This document shows positions 61,076 through 64,000 of a DNA stretch of 64,000 bases, piece after piece. A program made the position numbers and the translations under genes. Positions within the stretch are counted from its first letter, which is position 1. Each line of letters begins with the position of its first letter. Source of the stretch: Azospirillum halopraeferens DSM 3675 (GTDB lineage Bacteria > Pseudomonadota > Alphaproteobacteria > Azospirillales > Azospirillaceae). The stretch is from positions 1 through 64,000 of the forward strand of contig NZ_AUCF01000016.1 in assembly GCF_000429625.1 (NCBI RefSeq). Reading direction: 5' to 3'. The notes below the pieces were generated by a model. The model was not told the origin of the DNA, searched no databases, and saw only the letters and a list, made by a program, of their open reading frames with translations.

Positions 61076-62637
61076 GCCAGAGCCTCCCGGTGCGGGCGCC
61101 GGGAACCGGCGGCCGACGCCGCGGGGCGCAGGTTGAGGGCCGACGCGACGATCGCCTCTTCGGTGATCTCCGCCCCGCTGAGCCGCGCCGCCACCCGCCC
61201 GTCGTAGAGAACGAGGACGCGGTCGCACAGCCCGATCAGTTCGTCGTAGTCGGTGGAGTGGAAGAGGATCGCCACCCCGGCGGCGGCGAGGTCGCGCATC
61301 AGCCGGTAGATCTCCTGCTTGGTGCCGACGTCGATGCCGCGCGTCGGGTCCATCAGCAGCAGCAGCTTCGGCTCGGTCGCCAGCCATTTGCCGAGCACCA
61401 CCTTCTGCTGGTTGCCGCCCGAGAGCGTCGCCACCGGGGCGTCGCGGTCGGGGGCCTTCACCGCCAGCCGCCCGGCCAGGCCGGCGACCAGCGCCCGCTC
61501 GGCGTCCGTGTCGACGATCCCGCAGCGGGACAGGCGGTCCAGCGCCGCGAAGCTCAGGTTGGCGGCCACGGACAGGCCGAGGAACAGGCCCTCGGTCTTG
61601 CGGTCCTCCGGGATCAGGGCGATGCGGCGGCCGGGCCCGCCGGCGGCGCGCGGACCGGAGGGCAGGCCCGCGGCCGTGCCGATGCGCACGTCCCCCGTCG
61701 TGCCGCGCAGCACGCCGGCCAGCGCCAGCAGCAGCTCCCGCTGGCCCTGCCCGTCGAGGCCGCCGAGCCCGACGATCTCGCCCGGCCGGACGTCCAGGTC
61801 GATGCCCTTCAGCACCCCGTCCCGGGCCAGCCCGCGAACCCGCAGATAGGGTTCGGCCGGAGGCGGCCGCTCGGGTTTGGGCGGGTAGACGTGGGCAATG
61901 GACCGGCCGATCATCAGCCGCACGATCTCGTCGTGGGTGCGGCTGCCGGCCGGGAAGGTCGCAACGTGCTCACCGTTGCGGAAGACGGAGCAGGTGTCGG
62001 CCAGCGCGTCCACCTCGTGCATGCGGTGGGAGATGAAGAGGACGCAGACGCCCTCCTCGCGCAGGCGGCGCAGGTGCCGCATCACCCGCTCCGCGTCCTC
62101 GGCGCTCAGCGCCGACGTCGCCTCGTCGAGGATCAGGACGCGCGGCCGGCGGGCCAGCGCCTTGGCGATCTCGACGATCTGCCGCTTGGCCAGCGGCAGG
62201 TCGGCGCAACGGGCGCGCACGTCGAGTCCGCTGCCGCAGCCCAGCGCGTCGAGGACGGCGCGGGCGCGGCGGCGCTGCGCCCCCCGGTCGATGGTGCCGA
62301 TCCGCCGGCGCGGCGGGTCGGCGAGGCAGATGTTCTCCGCCACCGTCAGGTCGGGGATGATCGACAGCTCCTGGAAGATGCAGACGATTCCCTCGCGCAG
62401 CGCCGCCGCGGGCCCGTCGAGGCGGAGCGGCCGGCCGTCCAGGGTCACCGACCCGCAGTCGGCGGCGACCGCGCCGGCGAGGATCTTCATCAGGGTGCTC
62501 TTGCCCGCCCCGTTCTCGCCGAGGATGGCGTGGATGGAGCCGCGGCCGGCGGAAAAGGAGACGTCCCGGAGGGCGACGGCGCCGCCGTAGCGTTTGGCGA
62601 CGCCGGCGAGGGCCAGGAACGCGGGATCGTTCGGCAT
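61072..62637 (-). CDS. sugar-type ABC transporter ATPase with two nucleotide-binding domains (RbsA family)
   Basis: The 521-aa protein is a fused pair of ABC domains. Domain 1 has GENGAGKST (about 40-48), a degenerate signature LPLAKRQ and LILDEATSAL; domain 2 has LGGLDGQGQRE as the non-canonical P-loop, LSGGNQQKVVLGKWL and LLLMDPTRGIDVG. This asymmetry is normal for sugar ABC ATPases. It drives the importer with the two permeases and the binding protein at 62665. Confidence 0.95.
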   Translation of the reverse strand: MPNDPAFLALAGVAKRYGGAVALRDVSFSAGRGSIHAILGENGAGKSTLMKILAGAVAADCGSVTLDGRPLRLDGPAAALREGIVCIFQELSIIPDLTVAENICLADPPRRRIGTIDRGAQRRRARAVLDALGCGSGLDVRARCADLPLAKRQIVEIAKALARRPRVLILDEATSALSAEDAERVMRHLRRLREEGVCVLFISHRMHEVDALADTCSVFRNGEHVATFPAGSRTHDEIVRLMIGRSIAHVYPPKPERPPPAEPYLRVRGLARDGVLKGIDLDVRPGEIVGLGGLDGQGQRELLLALAGVLRGTTGDVRIGTAAGLPSGPRAAGGPGRRIALIPEDRKTEGLFLGLSVAANLSFAALDRLSRCGIVDTDAERALVAGLAGRLAVKAPDRDAPVATLSGGNQQKVVLGKWLATEPKLLLLMDPTRGIDVGTKQEIYRLMRDLAAAGVAILFHSTDYDELIGLCDRVLVLYDGRVAARLSGAEITEEAIVASALNLRPAASAAGSRRPHREALA

Positions 62638-62664
62638 GGTGTTCTCCCCTGGTCCGGAGGGCGG

Positions 62665-63783
62665 TCAGTTGCCGTCGGCGGACTGGCGCATCAGCTCGTC
62701 CGGGGTGAAGACCATGTCCGGGCCGCACGCCGCATAGCCGGAAACGGTCTCGTAGGTGTCGGGCATGTCCGGGAAGTAGTTGACGCCCGGCTTCATGTCG
62801 GCGGTGCGGACGTGCGGCGTCGGCAGATTGACCAGGGCGGGCAGGCTCTCGCCCTTCAGCAGCGCGATGGCGGCGCGCACGGCCACCGGCCCCTGGCCGG
62901 GCGAGGTCGACACCGAGATGCCGGGGATGCCGTTCTCCGCCAGCGCGCGCACGAAGCCGTTCTCCGCGTCGCCGCCCACCGGAACCTTCGGGTGGCCGGC
63001 CGCCAGCAGGGCGTTGGTCACGCCGCGGCAGCCGTGCTGGCACACCACCGCGTCGAATCGGCCGTGCACCGCCAGCGCGTCCGACACCACCTTCTGGACC
63101 GTGCCGGTGTCCCAGTTGCCGACCACCTCGACGACGCGGATCTCCGGATGCTCGTCGATCACCTGCCGGAATCCGGCGTGGCGGTCGCGGTCGGTGGAGT
63201 TGCCGGGGATGCCCCGCACCTCCAGAACGGTGCCGGCCTTGCGCGGCATCTGGTCCAGGACGGCCCGGGTCTTGATGGCCCCTTCGAACTCCATCCACTC
63301 CGGCGTGATGCGCACGACGTCCGGGTTGTCGACCGGGTTGTCGAAGGACACCAGGACCGTGCCGGCCGTGCGGGCGCGCCGGATGACGGCGTCGAAGGCT
63401 TTGGGGTTGACGGCAATGAAGGCCACGGCGTCGTAGCCCGCCTGGATGAAGTTGTCGATGGCGGCGATCTGCGCGGCGACGTCGGCACCCGTGCTGACGA
63501 TCTTCAGCTCCGCGATGTCGGCGGCGTTCTCCGGCTTGGCCGCCCACGCCTTGACCGAGCGGATCATCTGCATGCGCCAGGGAATGCCCGTATGGCCGTT
63601 GGCGACGGCGATGCGGTATGGCCCCCGGCGCGGTTCGACGCGGATCACCCGTTCGCTGCCGGCCGCCGGCGTGTAGCACTCCGGCATGTGGGTGTCCGAC
63701 GCCGCGGCCGGCAGGGCGGCGGACAGTGCAACTGCGGCGGCGGTCCACAGGATGCATCGGCGGACGCGGTTCTTCGTCGTCAT
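62665..63783 (-). CDS. periplasmic sugar-type substrate-binding protein
   Basis: A 372-aa type I binding protein with a signal peptide to about residue 28 (ALPAAASD). The mature part has ANGHTGIPWRMQMIRSVKAWA, a DNFIQAGYDAVAFIAVNP hinge segment near 115, SFDNPVDNPDVVRI and VSTSPGQGPVAVRAAIALL. Two to three cysteines may form a disulphide. The ligand may not be a sugar, because the operon encodes enone-type reductases. It is the first gene of the operon, with GAGAG before the ATG. Confidence 0.92.
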   Translation of the reverse strand: MTTKNRVRRCILWTAAAVALSAALPAAASDTHMPECYTPAAGSERVIRVEPRRGPYRIAVANGHTGIPWRMQMIRSVKAWAAKPENAADIAELKIVSTGADVAAQIAAIDNFIQAGYDAVAFIAVNPKAFDAVIRRARTAGTVLVSFDNPVDNPDVVRITPEWMEFEGAIKTRAVLDQMPRKAGTVLEVRGIPGNSTDRDRHAGFRQVIDEHPEIRVVEVVGNWDTGTVQKVVSDALAVHGRFDAVVCQHGCRGVTNALLAAGHPKVPVGGDAENGFVRALAENGIPGISVSTSPGQGPVAVRAAIALLKGESLPALVNLPTPHVRTADMKPGVNYFPDMPDTYETVSGYAACGPDMVFTPDELMRQSADGN

Positions 63784-63957
63784 GGTTCTCTCCTCCCGTC
63801 GACGTGTGGCGGGGGTGTTGGGCCGGGACGTCGCCGTCGCGCGGCCGGCACCCTCGCCGTTCGGCCGGCGGCGATCGGGAAAGACCGCGCGTGTCCGGCG
63901 TCCCCGAACTGTGGCGAAACGTCGCTTTGCGGACTATTGGGAGAGTAAGCAAACCGC

Positions 63958-63976
63958 CTGTGAACCGGATTCACAG
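63958..63976. promoter_or_regulatory. palindrome CTGTGAA-CCGGA-TTCACAG upstream of the ABC operon
   Basis: A perfect 7-bp inverted repeat with a 5-bp centre, 175 bp before the binding-protein ATG. It is a likely operator for the importer operon and possibly for a divergent gene: ATG 63977 (MTETMTEP) directly follows but runs off the window after eight codons without a visible ribosome-binding site. Confidence 0.5.
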
Positions 63977-64000
63977 ATGACGGAAACCATGACCGAGCCG

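Noticed and set aside
63977..64000. Start of a divergent regulator gene (MTETMTEP)
   Set aside because: Only eight codons are in the window and no ribosome-binding site is visible, so it is mentioned with the palindrome and not called as a gene.

Overview
The window is GC-rich (roughly 70%) and comes from an alphaproteobacterium. Positions 1-136 hold the 5' end of a 16S rRNA gene on the minus strand, and its sequence looks like Azospirillum and related Rhodospirillales. That placement is from memory, without a database search. Protein families fit a free-living, metabolically versatile soil or rhizosphere bacterium: two TRAP transporters, several LysR/MarR-controlled aromatic pathways, a chemoreceptor and an inducible beta-lactamase. 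I saw no insertion sequence, integrase, CRISPR array or tRNA gene.

Layout. (1) 1-4445: rrn promoter and leader, a degenerate HNH protein, a DEAD-box RNA helicase and small hypotheticals. (2) 4194-8313: homogentisate catabolism (hmgA, a fumarylacetoacetate hydrolase, a metallo-beta-lactamase-fold protein, a DUF6455 protein) divergent from a MarR regulator. (3) 8316-17517: a ten-gene minus-strand operon of a four-cluster ferredoxin, a tungsten-type aldehyde ferredoxin oxidoreductase (AOR), a MoaD-like protein and a complete seven-subunit group 4 (Ech/formate-hydrogenlyase type) [NiFe] hydrogenase. It is divergent from hypA and followed on the plus strand by a TRAP transporter (18612-21570). (4) 21571-25294: candidate small RNA, Nudix hydrolase, half-size ABC-F ATPase, SRPBCC protein and a zinc alcohol dehydrogenase. 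(5) 25355-31669: an envelope cluster of an outer-membrane barrel, a CHAT protease-like lipoprotein, a CHASE2 membrane protein and a FecR-like exported protein. (6) 31887-42831: LysR/MBL pair, divergent class A beta-lactamase and AmpR-type regulator, chemoreceptor, class II aldolase plus tautomerase, CDF metal exporter, AzlCD. (7) 42852-50136: a gentisate pathway island (TRAP uptake, maleylpyruvate isomerase, gentisate dioxygenase, fumarylpyruvate hydrolase, MarR, 3-hydroxybenzoate 6-hydroxylase). (8) 50685-57001: omega-aminotransferase/LysR pair, SGNH hydrolase, LysR, old yellow enzyme, cupin. (9) 57155-63783: two reductases and a sugar-type ABC importer.

How the parts may work together. The AOR/hydrogenase operon suggests a membrane complex that oxidises aldehydes, passes low-potential electrons through the ferredoxin to protons, and couples H2 release to ion pumping, in the way formate hydrogenlyase and CO-dependent hydrogenases do with other donors. 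A 16-bp palindrome, [CT]GTTTCANNNGAAACG, lies in the hmgA/marR gap, upstream of the AOR operon promoter and over the -10 region of the adjacent TRAP operon. The neighbouring MarR protein may therefore control all three, which would tie the AOR to aromatic amino-acid (for example phenylacetaldehyde) metabolism. A second regulon, with GACAGYAYACTGAYTG sites, joins the gentisate TRAP operon to its hydroxylase gene. The CHAT/CHASE2/FecR/barrel cluster is the other candidate for an undescribed system, because all its predicted parts lie in or outside the inner membrane.
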